The notes beneath the pieces were generated by a model. That model saw only the letters and a program-made list of their open reading frames with translations. It ran no database searches and had not been told where the DNA came from. A stretch of 64,000 nt of DNA from Terribacillus halophilus. GTDB taxonomy: Bacteria; Bacillota; Bacilli; Bacillales; Amphibacillaceae. Below are positions 34,447 through 42,612 of this stretch, in pieces. Each line of letters opens with the position of its first letter. Position 1 is the stretch's first letter. Made by a program: the position numbers and the translations under genes. The stretch is taken from NCBI RefSeq assembly GCF_900101385.1, contig NZ_FMZB01000002.1, positions 124,001 to 188,000 on the forward strand. Reading direction: 5' to 3'.

Positions 34447-35076
34447 TCAACTACTTTTTCTCGAACGTAAATAAAGAATAATAGCCTCGGCGATTGCTAC
34501 ATTCACTATAATCGAACCATACACTCCGATAGTATAACTCCGTGTATAATCCACCCCTGTTTGGTAAAGGACCGAAGAAATCAAGTGAATGAACATATTG
34601 GTAAAACAAAACACATAACTCCGAATCATCCACTGCCAATGCTTGTCCAGCCTTCCTTTTTTGGCATGGATAATGGCGACAATAGTGATGATGGGCCAAA
34701 ACAAATTCACCATATTGAATGGTACACTTACCAGCTTGCCACCAGTTGCATAAGGAGCCAGATAACCCGAAGTCAAGGACACCAGTATGACGGATACTAC
34801 GTATATATAGCCATTGATCCGATGAAATTTCCGCTTCTGCCATGCCAATCCCCTCGAGAAATTCACAGCACCACTCAGTGTTGCTAGACAAGCAACAAAC
34901 ACATGTACATACATCACATCCAGCCAAACAGGCAAACGGAATGAATCGCGCAAATTGATTTTCTGTTCCAAGAAGAAAGAAGCTTGATGATCGAGGATGT
35001 AGTTATCTGTAAGGGTAAAAAGAATATAAATACCGATGAAGACCAAAAGCAGTTTATAAATGAATCGCAAAGACAT
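34447..35076 (-). CDS. DUF2306 membrane protein
   Basis: A 209-residue integral membrane protein with about six helices. The segments VFVACLATLSGAVNFSRG and KRKFHRINGYIYVVSVI, with conserved histidines in RKFHRING and RLDKHWQWM, match the DUF2306 family of possible heme- or quinone-associated membrane proteins of unknown function. The SD is AAGAGGTGTG. No operon partner is seen. Confidence 0.8.
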   Translation of the reverse strand: MSLRFIYKLLLVFIGIYILFTLTDNYILDHQASFFLEQKINLRDSFRLPVWLDVMYVHVFVACLATLSGAVNFSRGLAWQKRKFHRINGYIYVVSVILVSLTSGYLAPYATGGKLVSVPFNMVNLFWPIITIVAIIHAKKGRLDKHWQWMIRSYVFCFTNMFIHLISSVLYQTGVDYTRSYTIGVYGSIIVNVAIAEAIILYLRSRKSS

Positions 35077-35641
35077 GACACACCTCTTTTATACCTTGCT
35101 GTTAAAGCACGGGTTCCTGCGCCGCAAACAATATACATATGTCTAACATACAGGAATTACGATAATTCCCTTGAAAAGGACAATTATTTTTACATTCTAT
35201 TCATCACGGCAGGGACGTTCATCTTTAAACAAGATGGATCTACTGCCGATACCGAGGAGAGAATTGTTCTTGGTTATACTACATCGACAAACACATCTTA
35301 TCAATCCCTGACCGATTATCAAAAATACCTTAACACCATTGCAATGGATACTTACACTTTCCATCCAGAAGACACCTCTTAGGTGAAGCTCCAGAACAAC
35401 AATCGGATTTTTTGCAAGGCCACATGAATCAGAATCTTTCTGGAAGGCAATCAACTAGGAACAAATAACAGAACCGCAACCGGCACATTTCACCTTGTTG
35501 CGGTTCCCTCTTGTTGTTTTGCTATCTTTATTAGCTTCACATACCAATTCGGATCAATCCTGCCATCGCAACACCGTATTCCCTGCTGACAAGTCTAAAC
35601 AGTATTATTGTTTCATAGCCGGAAATTCCACAGGATACCAA
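35077..35641. other. Gene-poor stretch with a possible ORF remnant and a hairpin
   Basis: A plus-strand frame from about 35180 to 35382 reads YFYILFITAGTFIFKQDGS and continues with secreted-protein-like composition, but lacks a start with an RBS; it may be the 3' remnant of a small secreted-protein gene. GAACCGCAAC (35471-35480) and GTTGCGGTTC (35497-35506) form a perfect 10-bp hairpin. Nothing else is recognised. Confidence 0.4.
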
Positions 35642-35941
35642 TCATTCCCCAATCAGCACAAAGACATTCCCATCTGGCGCCTGCATGACAGCAACATGCG
35701 CTTGAATCCATTTCACTCCAATATTTTTTGATAACTTACCATATAACGCCTGTACATCGTCTACCACTATTTCTGTTTCGGCAAAGGCTAAATCTGGATT
35801 ATCCTTAAGAACCAGCTCCGTTTCTCCATTCGGAAACTTCATTCCGACAAGCCGCCATTGATCTTGTGATGTTTCCCATGCCTTGGTCAGTCCCATTTCC
35901 TCGTAAAACGCAATTGATTTCCCGATATCTTCCGTATACAC
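35642..35941 (-). CDS. VOC-superfamily protein (glyoxalase/bleomycin-resistance fold), N-terminus disrupted
   Basis: Small beta-alpha-beta-beta-beta protein of 99 residues if started at GTG 35941: VYTEDIGKSIAFYEEMGL, an ETELVLKD strand and the terminal APDGNVFVLIGE are typical of the vicinal oxygen chelate superfamily. In-frame codons upstream read GLQCLA, completing the normal first strand, but they are cut off from an RBS-preceded ATG (35972-35974) by TAG at 35963-35965 (Met-Lys-Met-stop). The family's usual start is thus lost, through a nonsense mutation or a sequence error, and only a shortened product from GTG is possible. A 35-bp palindrome lies just upstream. Function unknown. Confidence 0.6.
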   Translation of the reverse strand: MYTEDIGKSIAFYEEMGLTKAWETSQDQWRLVGMKFPNGETELVLKDNPDLAFAETEIVVDDVQALYGKLSKNIGVKWIQAHVAVMQAPDGNVFVLIGE

Positions 35942-35987
35942 AGCTAAACATTGTAGCCCTTTCTACATCTTCATTACGACCCGAACC

Positions 35988-36022
35988 TTTGTTCCCTTAT
36001 TATATTATAATAAGGGAACAAA
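35988..36022. promoter_or_regulatory. 35-bp perfect palindrome
   Basis: TTTGTTCCCTTATTATA and its exact reverse complement flank a single T at 36005. The sequence lies 14 bp upstream of the VOC gene's ATG and 38 bp past the phoA stop. The TATTATA core could double as a -10. It is best read as an operator of an unidentified regulator; a terminator role for phoA is possible but the stem is A/T-rich. Confidence 0.55.
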
Positions 36023-36059
36023 AAGCACCCCCGATAAAATATCAGAGATGCATTCAAGT

Positions 36060-37691
36060 TTATTTTGCTTTCTTCACTAGCTTCACCGCATCCTTCGAGA
36101 CATAGAACTTACCACCGCTCTGGACCGTTACACTATCAAGCTCATATTCCCGGTCATTTACAATGACGATGTTCTTGTTCACTGGGAATTCTGCTTTCTT
36201 ACGCCCTTTGTCCACTACCAATACAGGGTTGGCTGCATCGGAAGAATCAATGCTCACTTCTCCCCATTTGCCGAAGGCTTCTTCGGCTTCTATAAACATG
36301 TTTTTGCTAAGCTTATCAAGCTTGAAGCCCATCGCATCCGCCACGCTATGGGCGATATCCGTATTCTCGATCATGCCGGATGGTTTGCCTGGTCCATAGG
36401 AGTAAAGGAACAGATCCTCACCCGTATGTCCGCCAGTCGTGAATCCTAGATTAGCCCGCTGCGCCAGGAGATCAACCAATGTGCCTTCCAGATTCTCAGA
36501 ATCAGTGATTGCCGCCTTCTCTTCATTAGTAGGGTTTGTAATACCGTATAGTTCTGCCACTTCCAATCTATTGGAGCCATCCTGATTTAATTGGGACATA
36601 GCGCCTTCAAGCGTCATTTTTGCTTCTTTCAGCGGATCCACATAAGCGGAGACAGGTGTAGACGGATAGCTGCTGTCTGTATTTTCATTACCGATGGAAA
36701 TTCCGCTGTTGCCGTGGTCAGAAACAGCGATGACCATCGTGTGCTTATCCTTCTTGGCAAAATCCAGCGCTTCTTTCACCGCATCGTCAAACGACAGCGT
36801 ATCGCTGATCATACCGACTGGATCATTCGCATGTGCGGCCCAGTCCGGCTTACTTCCTTCAACGAATAGGAAGAAACCATCCTTGTCTTTGGAAAGCGTT
36901 TGAATACTTTTCTTTGTCATGTCAGCCAGTGTTGGTTCTTCCGGCTGCGTCACTTCCCGGTCCATATCATAAGCGAGTGCAGCTGGCGCAAAAGAGCCCC
37001 AGATTTTTTTCGATTTGGAATCAAGCAAATCTTCCCGATTTTCGACGAAATCATAACCCTTGTCACCAATCACGTCCAGCAAGTTCTCTCCATCTTCCCT
37101 ATTACCATTCTCAAGCGAATCCTTCCCGCCGCCTAGGACAACATCGATATTCTGATAGACTTGCTGTTCAGCGATGTTATCATACTGCTGGCGATGCTCT
37201 GCATGGGAAGAGAAGGCAGCAGGTGTCGCGTGCTGAATCTCGGATGTGGAAATAAGACCAGTAGCTTTTCCGTTCAGCTTGGCTCCTTCCAACACGTTCG
37301 TCACTGGACGATATGGGTCATCGGCAAGATCTTCATCCACTCCCGGGGAGGCAATCTTTTCTGGAAGGACACCGACAAATTTGTCATTCGTTTTATTTCC
37401 GGTTGCCATCGCTGTACCGGCTGGCGCTGAATCTGTAACTGCAGATTCAGCAGAATATGTCCGCACACCGCCTGATGCCATTTGGTCCATCGCCAAATCC
37501 TCACCCTTGTACCATCTGGAAAGCGTTGTAGTTGTCGAGCTTACCCCGTCCTTAACAAGGACGATGACATTCTTCACTTTCGGATCCTTCTTCGCCTCAG
37601 CCTCCTCCCGATCAAGACTCGTCAAACCAAGCGAACCAACCGCAAGCGTACTAGCCAATGTCACCCCAATTAATTTTTTACTCAGCCTCAT
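36060..37691 (-). CDS. phoA: Alkaline phosphatase, secreted
   Basis: Metal-dependent phosphomonoesterase of 543 residues, exported through an N-terminal signal peptide (about 1-33, ending DREEAEAKK). The start at 37691 has SD GGAGG. The catalytic serine lies in VTDSAPAGTAMATG, the first metal-binding Asp in VLVKDGVSS, and further ligand segments in EGSKPDWAAHAND, VAVSDHGNSG (read AVSDHGN) and TGGHTGEDL. The C-terminal 90 residues form an extra beta domain (VLVVDKGRKKAEFPVNKN), as in some Bacillus enzymes. It releases phosphate from extracellular esters under phosphate starvation; four PhoP repeats lie upstream. Confidence 0.95.
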   Translation of the reverse strand: MRLSKKLIGVTLASTLAVGSLGLTSLDREEAEAKKDPKVKNVIVLVKDGVSSTTTTLSRWYKGEDLAMDQMASGGVRTYSAESAVTDSAPAGTAMATGNKTNDKFVGVLPEKIASPGVDEDLADDPYRPVTNVLEGAKLNGKATGLISTSEIQHATPAAFSSHAEHRQQYDNIAEQQVYQNIDVVLGGGKDSLENGNREDGENLLDVIGDKGYDFVENREDLLDSKSKKIWGSFAPAALAYDMDREVTQPEEPTLADMTKKSIQTLSKDKDGFFLFVEGSKPDWAAHANDPVGMISDTLSFDDAVKEALDFAKKDKHTMVIAVSDHGNSGISIGNENTDSSYPSTPVSAYVDPLKEAKMTLEGAMSQLNQDGSNRLEVAELYGITNPTNEEKAAITDSENLEGTLVDLLAQRANLGFTTGGHTGEDLFLYSYGPGKPSGMIENTDIAHSVADAMGFKLDKLSKNMFIEAEEAFGKWGEVSIDSSDAANPVLVVDKGRKKAEFPVNKNIVIVNDREYELDSVTVQSGGKFYVSKDAVKLVKKAK

Positions 37692-38499
37692 TTCACATTC
37701 CTCCATTTCATCCATTTTAAAAAACAGCTGCCAATTCATAAAAAAGTTAATAGAATCAGGTCGTGTACGAAGGTAATTTTATAGGGTGATTGTTAATAGG
37801 ATGTTAATACTCTATTAATCTATCGTTAATTAATATTTTGGTTACCTTGGAAGAAAAAGGGCGTTGGTGGAATAACAAATACTATAATACTAGGCGTTTT
37901 TAACTGCTTGCATATAAGTTTTCCATATGGATCATTCCTAAATAATTGACTGAACAGTCATCTTGCAGCCCATCTTACAAAGGTAGTATAAAATACCCAC
38001 TTTATACTCTGCAGCTTATACTTAGTACTGTGTACCCTAAGCAAAATCCTTATAGTTATCCCTTGAATCTTTCTAAGTTCATTCGCCTATTTAGTAAAGT
38101 TCTATGAATCCTGCAAAAAAACCTCCCTTTTTCAGGAAGCTTTTCGATTTATAATATGAACCTTGTCCACACTTTTCGCTTTGCACTCTGAATGCTCCAT
38201 ACAAGCATGCTGCTAAAAGACAAAATAAGCTTACTTTCACTCGTAAACCGAAAGTCTTCCGTTACGCTTCAAAAAGCCCCCTGAATTTCTAAGCTGCAAA
38301 TTGCTTCCTTTTATTTTTATCGGCAGACAAGGAGAAATATAGGGAATACTTAACGAAGTATTCAGATATCTCTCTTCTCAAAGAGATTTTACAACTGAAA
38401 AAATAGAAGCACACCAGCCAAGGTTCAACGTAAGTATGTCACATAATTTTAACCATCTCTTAAAACATCGTCTAAAAGGCGTCACTTCAGTATTTCCAT
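37692..38499. other. Long intergenic region between phoA and ahpC
   Basis: Besides the phoA promoter at its left end, no gene is supported: all frames are short and without RBS. A small perfect dyad GAATACTT-AACG-AAGTATTC lies at 38344-38363. The sequence is A/T-rich and may be decayed coding DNA. Confidence 0.5.
37778..37829 (-). promoter_or_regulatory. phoA promoter with four-repeat PhoP box
   Basis: On the minus strand the hexamers TTAACG, TTAATA, TTAACA and TTAACA occur at exact 11-bp intervals (37829 down to 37791), matching the Bacillus PhoP~P direct-repeat consensus TT(A/T/C)ACA with 5-base spacers. A -10 TATAAA (37783-37778) follows 7 bp later. Confidence 0.88.
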
Positions 38500-38515
38500 T
38501 GTGACAGTTTTCACA
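38500..38515 (+). promoter_or_regulatory. CRP/FNR-family binding site upstream of ahpC
   Basis: TGTGACAGTTTTCACA is an exact TGTGA-N6-TCACA dyad, the consensus for Bacillus Fnr and related CRP-family regulators. It ends 7 bp before the -35 of the ahpC promoter. Confidence 0.55.
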
Positions 38516-38522
38516 TATTCCC

Positions 38523-38551
38523 TTGACATGAAAGTCCTAGTATTCTACGCT
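38523..38551 (+). promoter_or_regulatory. ahpC promoter (sigma-A type)
   Basis: TTGACA (38523-38528) and TACGCT (38546-38551) are separated by 17 bp, giving a leader of about 80 nt before the ahpC start. Confidence 0.6.
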
Positions 38552-38568
38552 TACTAATAAATATAAAT

Positions 38569-38597
38569 TTAGAATTATTTTGTCTAAGTAATTCTAA
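38569..38597 (+). promoter_or_regulatory. Inverted repeat in the ahpC leader (PerR-half-site-like)
   Basis: TTAGAATTA (38569-38577) and TAATTCTAA (38589-38597) form a perfect 9-bp inverted repeat with an 11-bp spacer, downstream of the predicted transcription start. Each arm matches 6 of 7 bases of a PerR half site (TTATAAT/ATTATAA), but the halves are not adjacent as in a standard PerR box. Confidence 0.45.
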
Positions 38598-38636
38598 GTT
38601 TCTAGTTATTAATATATTTTAGGAGGCTATTTATCT

Positions 38637-39200
38637 ATGTCACTTATCGGCAAAGAAGTACAACCATTCACAGCACAAGCTTACAAAAACGGAGATTTCA
38701 TCGAAGTAACAGAAGCGAATTTTAAAGGGCAATGGAGCGTTGTCTGCTTCTACCCTGCAGATTTCAGCTTTGTATGCCCTACAGAGCTTGAAGATCTTCA
38801 AGATCAATACAGCACACTTCAAGATCTTGGTGTGGAAGTATTCTCTGTATCCACTGATACACACTTCGTACATAAAGGCTGGCATGACAGCTCTGAAAAA
38901 ATCGGTAAAATTACATATGCAATGATTGGTGATCCATCTCAAGCAATCTCTCGTCAATTCGATGTTTTGAACGAAGAGTCTGGTCTTGCTGACCGCGGTA
39001 CGTTCATCATCGATCCAGACGGCGTGATCCAAACTGTTGAAATCAACGCTGACGGAATCGGCCGTGACGCAAGTACACTTGTGAACAAAATCAAAGCAGC
39101 ACAATACGTGCGCCAAAACCCAGGTGAAGTTTGCCCGGCGAAATGGGAAGAAGGATCCGAAACACTAACACCTAGCTTGGATCTTGTAGGCAAAATCTAA
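38637..39200 (+). CDS. ahpC: Alkyl hydroperoxide reductase subunit C (peroxiredoxin)
   Basis: Typical 2-Cys peroxiredoxin of 187 residues reducing hydrogen peroxide, organic peroxides and peroxynitrite. The peroxidatic cysteine is C47 in FSFVCPTE and the resolving cysteine C166 in GEVCPAKW. The start [11 protein letters not shown] with SD TAGGAGG is canonical. It is followed 14 bp later by ahpF, which recycles it. An FNR-like site and PerR-like half sites lie upstream. Confidence 0.97.
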   Translation: MSLIGKEVQPFTAQAYKNGDFIEVTEANFKGQWSVVCFYPADFSFVCPTELEDLQDQYSTLQDLGVEVFSVSTDTHFVHKGWHDSSEKIGKITYAMIGDPSQAISRQFDVLNEESGLADRGTFIIDPDGVIQTVEINADGIGRDASTLVNKIKAAQYVRQNPGEVCPAKWEEGSETLTPSLDLVGKI

Positions 39201-39214
39201 GGAGTGCGTTGACT

Positions 39215-40744
39215 ATGGTACTTGATGCAAACATAAAAGCTCAATTGAACCAGTACATGGCGCTTATGGAGAACCCTATCGTTCTGAAAGTGAGCGCTGG
39301 TGAAGACGACGTTTCTAAAGAAATGCTTGCCCTAGTCGAAGAACTATCGGCTATGTCGTCCAAAATCACAGTAGAAAAAGCAGAACTGACTCGTACACCA
39401 AGCTTCACCGTGAATCGCGTCGGTGAAGATACCGGCATTGCATTTGCCGGTATCCCGCTCGGACACGAATTCACATCGCTTGTCCTTGCATTATTGCAAG
39501 TAAGCGGACGTGCGCCGAAAGTTGATGAGAAACTAATCGCGCAGATCAAGAAAATCAAAGGCGAATTCCATTTTGAGTCTTATATCAGCTTGACTTGTCA
39601 TAACTGCCCGGATGTCGTCCAAGCGCTGAACATGATGAGTGTGCTGAATCCGAACATCACACATACGATGATTGATGGCGCAGCCTTCAAGGAAGAAGTG
39701 GAAAGCAAGAACATCATGGCAGTTCCGACTGTTTATTTGAACGGCGAAAACTTCGGCAGCGGTCGGATGACGCTTGAAGAAATGCTCGCAAAAATGGGCT
39801 CAGGCGCCGACGCATCCGAGTTCGATAACAAAGATCCATATGACGTCCTTGTTGTCGGCGGCGGTCCAGCCGGCTCCAGTGCAGCAATCTATGCCGCCCG
39901 CAAAGGAATCCGCACGGGTATCGTAGCAGAGCGCTTCGGCGGTCAGGTATTGGATACAATGAGCATCGAGAACTTCATCACCGTCAAAGAAACAGAAGGT
40001 CCGAAGCTTGTCGCAAGTCTGGAAGAGCATGTGAAGGAATATAATATCGATGTGATGAACCTGCAGAAAGCAACGAAGATTGCCAAAAACGATCTATTCG
40101 AGCTGGAACTGGAAAACGGCGCAACACTGAAAAGTAAGAGCGTCATCATCTCCACGGGAGCACGCTGGCGTAATGTCAACGTTCCAGGCGAGCAGGAATT
40201 CAAGAACAAAGGTGTTGCCTACTGTGCACACTGTGACGGCCCGCTATTCGAAGGGAAAGATGTTGCTGTCATCGGCGGTGGTAACTCCGGTATCGAGGCA
40301 GCCATTGACCTGGCTGGTATCGTAAAACATGTCACTGTCCTTGAGTTCAACGATACACTGAAAGCAGATGAAGTGTTGCAGCAGCGTGCCTACAGCCTGC
40401 CGAACGTGACCATCATCACAAATGCTCAAACTACCGAGATCACCGGTGACGACAACGTCAACGGCATCACTTACGTAGAACGCGACACAAACGAAGAAAA
40501 ACACATTGCCTTGCAAGGTGTCTTCGTCCAAATTGGTCTTGTACCGAATACAGAATTTCTCGCCGACGTCGTCGAGCGTACACCTATGGGTGAAATCATC
40601 GTCGACAAACATGGCCAAACAAATGTCCCCGGCCTGTTTGCTGCGGGAGATTGCGCAGATACTGCGTATAAACAAATCATTGTTTCCATGGGATCTGGAG
40701 CAACTGCATCACTTGGTGCTTTTGATTATTTGATCCGGAACTAA
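39215..40744 (+). CDS. ahpF: Alkyl hydroperoxide reductase subunit F
   Basis: NAD(P)H-dependent disulfide reductase of 509 residues that regenerates AhpC. The N-terminal double-thioredoxin domain carries the CHNC centre ([12 protein letters not shown]). The C-terminal thioredoxin-reductase-like part has the FAD site [12 protein letters not shown], the NADH loop [12 protein letters not shown] and the CAHC redox centre ([12 protein letters not shown]). I choose the ATG at 39215 ([15 protein letters not shown]) with SD AAGGAG; a TTG at 39209 is possible. It shares an operon with ahpC and is followed by a strong terminator. Confidence 0.97.
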   Translation: MVLDANIKAQLNQYMALMENPIVLKVSAGEDDVSKEMLALVEELSAMSSKITVEKAELTRTPSFTVNRVGEDTGIAFAGIPLGHEFTSLVLALLQVSGRAPKVDEKLIAQIKKIKGEFHFESYISLTCHNCPDVVQALNMMSVLNPNITHTMIDGAAFKEEVESKNIMAVPTVYLNGENFGSGRMTLEEMLAKMGSGADASEFDNKDPYDVLVVGGGPAGSSAAIYAARKGIRTGIVAERFGGQVLDTMSIENFITVKETEGPKLVASLEEHVKEYNIDVMNLQKATKIAKNDLFELELENGATLKSKSVIISTGARWRNVNVPGEQEFKNKGVAYCAHCDGPLFEGKDVAVIGGGNSGIEAAIDLAGIVKHVTVLEFNDTLKADEVLQQRAYSLPNVTIITNAQTTEITGDDNVNGITYVERDTNEEKHIALQGVFVQIGLVPNTEFLADVVERTPMGEIIVDKHGQTNVPGLFAAGDCADTAYKQIIVSMGSGATASLGAFDYLIRN

Positions 40745-40756
40745 TAATTTCAATCA

Positions 40757-40792
40757 AAAAGCGTTCACTCCAATTGAAGTGAACGCTTTTTT
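40757..40792. terminator. Terminator after ahpF
   Basis: AAAAGCGTTCACT pairs with AGTGAACGCTTTT, followed by a T-run. A-rich flanks also let it terminate the convergent ATPase gene. Confidence 0.88.
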
Positions 40793-40798
40793 AAATTA

Positions 40799-42301
40799 CT
40801 AGGATACTTTTTCTATTTTTATCCCTTCCTTCAGAGCATATCTGACTTTAGGATCCTTAATCGTAAAATAAAGAGCACCAGAGACCTGGTCAGTCTTTTC
40901 TATTAATCCTATTCTCTCCATTCCTACCACATAGTTATTTGTTGATCCACCTGTACCTGCTTTTATGTTAAGCTGATTTTTTGTAAATGTTGGTGAATCT
41001 AATTTTAATAAGTATGCAGTATAGGAATAGAAATCCATTGAGTTTTTATAAGCATTCTTTTTACGGGGATAATATTCATAGTAATTAAAACTACTTACAA
41101 ACTTCTCTAGGGCTTTTTTTATAACCCTTGCTTGTAACTTCACAGCTTCTGAATTGCTTTCATAATTCTCTTTAAGAATTTTATCAAAGATATGCCACAA
41201 GTCTCTAGGATTATTATTTGCAAGAGTAAATATTTCTTCATCTAATTCCTCAGAGTATTGATCATCGAATATATCTTTATAATCTTTAATCTTTTCTTCC
41301 GAGAAGATCAACAGTCTTTTATTTAAAGCTTTTTTCAAATCCTCTTTACTCCATTGCAGTACCGGAACATAGTGTTTTTGAGTACGAATATTCTCTAGTA
41401 AAAAGTTATAAGGAATTATCCACATAGATATTACAATTTGAATATTTTCATTCAGAAGTAATTTATTATCTGTTACAATGGGTTCAACAAATTCAGCAAT
41501 ACTTTCTCCGTTATTATTTAGCCTAGAATCTTCATCAATTTTATCAAGTAACACAACAGTCTTTTTATAGCCTATTTTATTAATTAACTTTAAAACATCT
41601 AATAGTAATTGATATGTTACTTCTATATCCGCAAAATCCGCATCTATTTCAACAGGTAATTCTGGAAAATACTCTTTGAACACACCTTCACTATTGATAG
41701 GCGGCATTCCACTAACACGCTTCATGATGTAGTCATCAATAATAACAGCACCAGCTGAAGCTCCCCAATTAAACATATTCCTAAAGAGATTAAAAAATTT
41801 AATCGATTCTTTTTTAAACTTATTAACTTGTATATTTTCTATCCTTGTTTTAATCACTCTTTTAGAAACTTGCGGCACAAAATTAGCTAATAGATACGAT
41901 AATAAAACTTTATCTTCTTGACTTAATTTTTTTCTAGCTTTTCTCTTATCTTCAGCAAGAGCGGTAAATAACTGAATCGATAGCTTACTAAGTAGGAAAG
42001 TATAAAACTCACCAGAACTAAATTTTTTTTCTAATTTATCATAATCATCTATAGTACATACAAAGTCATATTTATCATCTAAGGTTCTTTTAAAGTCATA
42101 TAAAATCGCCGTCTTACCTGTACCTCTATTACCTACAAGAATCATAGAAAGTCTATTAGTAAAACTTTCAATAATGGGAGAGTACATATTAGGTCTAATA
42201 AAAAGTTCATTCTCAAGTCCCAATTCATTTTCTGTCGTATATAAGGCAAATGGATATCTACTCAATCCTAAATCTCTACAGTAATCGTCAAAACTTTTCA
42301 T
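40799..42301 (-). CDS. P-loop ATPase, Sll1717-like family
   Basis: A 500-residue AAA/STAND-type ATPase. Walker A is GNRGTGKT at residues 57-64, and Walker B is KTVVLLDKIDED near residue 250; a sensor-like NNPRDLWHIFDKIL region and a C-terminal winged-helix-like domain (TGGSTNNYVVGMERIGLIEK) follow. Homologues are scattered across bacteria, and some P-loop ATPases of this kind occur in defence islands, but no role is established. The gene is visibly A/T-richer than its neighbours, stands alone between ahpCF and the pxp operon, and has a 311-bp A/T-rich upstream region. This suggests horizontal acquisition. No effector partner gene is present. Confidence 0.78.
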   Translation of the reverse strand: MKSFDDYCRDLGLSRYPFALYTTENELGLENELFIRPNMYSPIIESFTNRLSMILVGNRGTGKTAILYDFKRTLDDKYDFVCTIDDYDKLEKKFSSGEFYTFLLSKLSIQLFTALAEDKRKARKKLSQEDKVLLSYLLANFVPQVSKRVIKTRIENIQVNKFKKESIKFFNLFRNMFNWGASAGAVIIDDYIMKRVSGMPPINSEGVFKEYFPELPVEIDADFADIEVTYQLLLDVLKLINKIGYKKTVVLLDKIDEDSRLNNNGESIAEFVEPIVTDNKLLLNENIQIVISMWIIPYNFLLENIRTQKHYVPVLQWSKEDLKKALNKRLLIFSEEKIKDYKDIFDDQYSEELDEEIFTLANNNPRDLWHIFDKILKENYESNSEAVKLQARVIKKALEKFVSSFNYYEYYPRKKNAYKNSMDFYSYTAYLLKLDSPTFTKNQLNIKAGTGGSTNNYVVGMERIGLIEKTDQVSGALYFTIKDPKVRYALKEGIKIEKVS

Positions 42302-42449
42302 AAAATCCCCCTTACGTCTTGTTATTATACCAAAATTATGAAAAATTTACTCTTGTGCAAATTAATATAAGACCTATTTCTTTGCTTGTTTCGTATAAAC
42401 CTTATATAAAAGTACACAATATTTTTATATTTCTTCCTAATCTTTTAAG

Positions 42450-42485
42450 TTAAAAATACATTTACCATTAAAAATACATTTACCA
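42450..42485. repeat. Two tandem 18-bp direct repeats
   Basis: TTAAAAATACATTTACCA occurs twice in succession without mismatch, about 150 bp upstream of the ATPase start. Confidence 0.7.
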
Positions 42486-42584
42486 TATATGGAATATAAT
42501 TATACTGCAATTCTTAATTCAGATTATACAACTCACTTTTCATTTAAAAATTGGCTTTATTAGAAATAACCTCACATATAAAAA

Positions 42585-42606
42585 GAAGATGTATAAAAAC
42601 ATCTTC
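42585..42606 (-). terminator. Terminator of the pxp operon
   Basis: GAAGATGT and ACATCTTC form an 8-bp stem with loop ATAAAA. On the minus strand the T-rich sequence TTTTATATG follows. Confidence 0.7.
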
Positions 42607-42612
42607 CAATCG

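Larger units (their letters stand above)
42302..42612. other. A/T-rich intergenic region upstream of the ATPase
   Basis: No gene is recognised in this stretch. It contains a tandem repeat (42450-42485) and the terminator of the pxp operon (42585-42606). Base composition resembles the ATPase gene, so it may have arrived with it. Confidence 0.5.

Noticed and set aside
34984-35382. A 132-codon plus-strand ORF near the DUF2306 gene
   Set aside because: Its first part is antisense to DUF2306 and it has no RBS. Only the last 65 codons lie in non-coding DNA, so it is at best a remnant and is mentioned as such.
38569-38597. A standard PerR box upstream of ahpC
   Set aside because: The half sites are separated by 11 bp, whereas the PerR box needs a 7-1-7 arrangement; kept only as PerR-like half sites.
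40799-42301. The ATPase as a complete defence system
   Set aside because: No effector gene, nuclease domain, integrase or other defence genes are adjacent. Only horizontal origin can be argued.
42450-42485. The tandem repeat as a CRISPR array
   Set aside because: The two units are directly adjacent with no spacers, and no cas genes are present.
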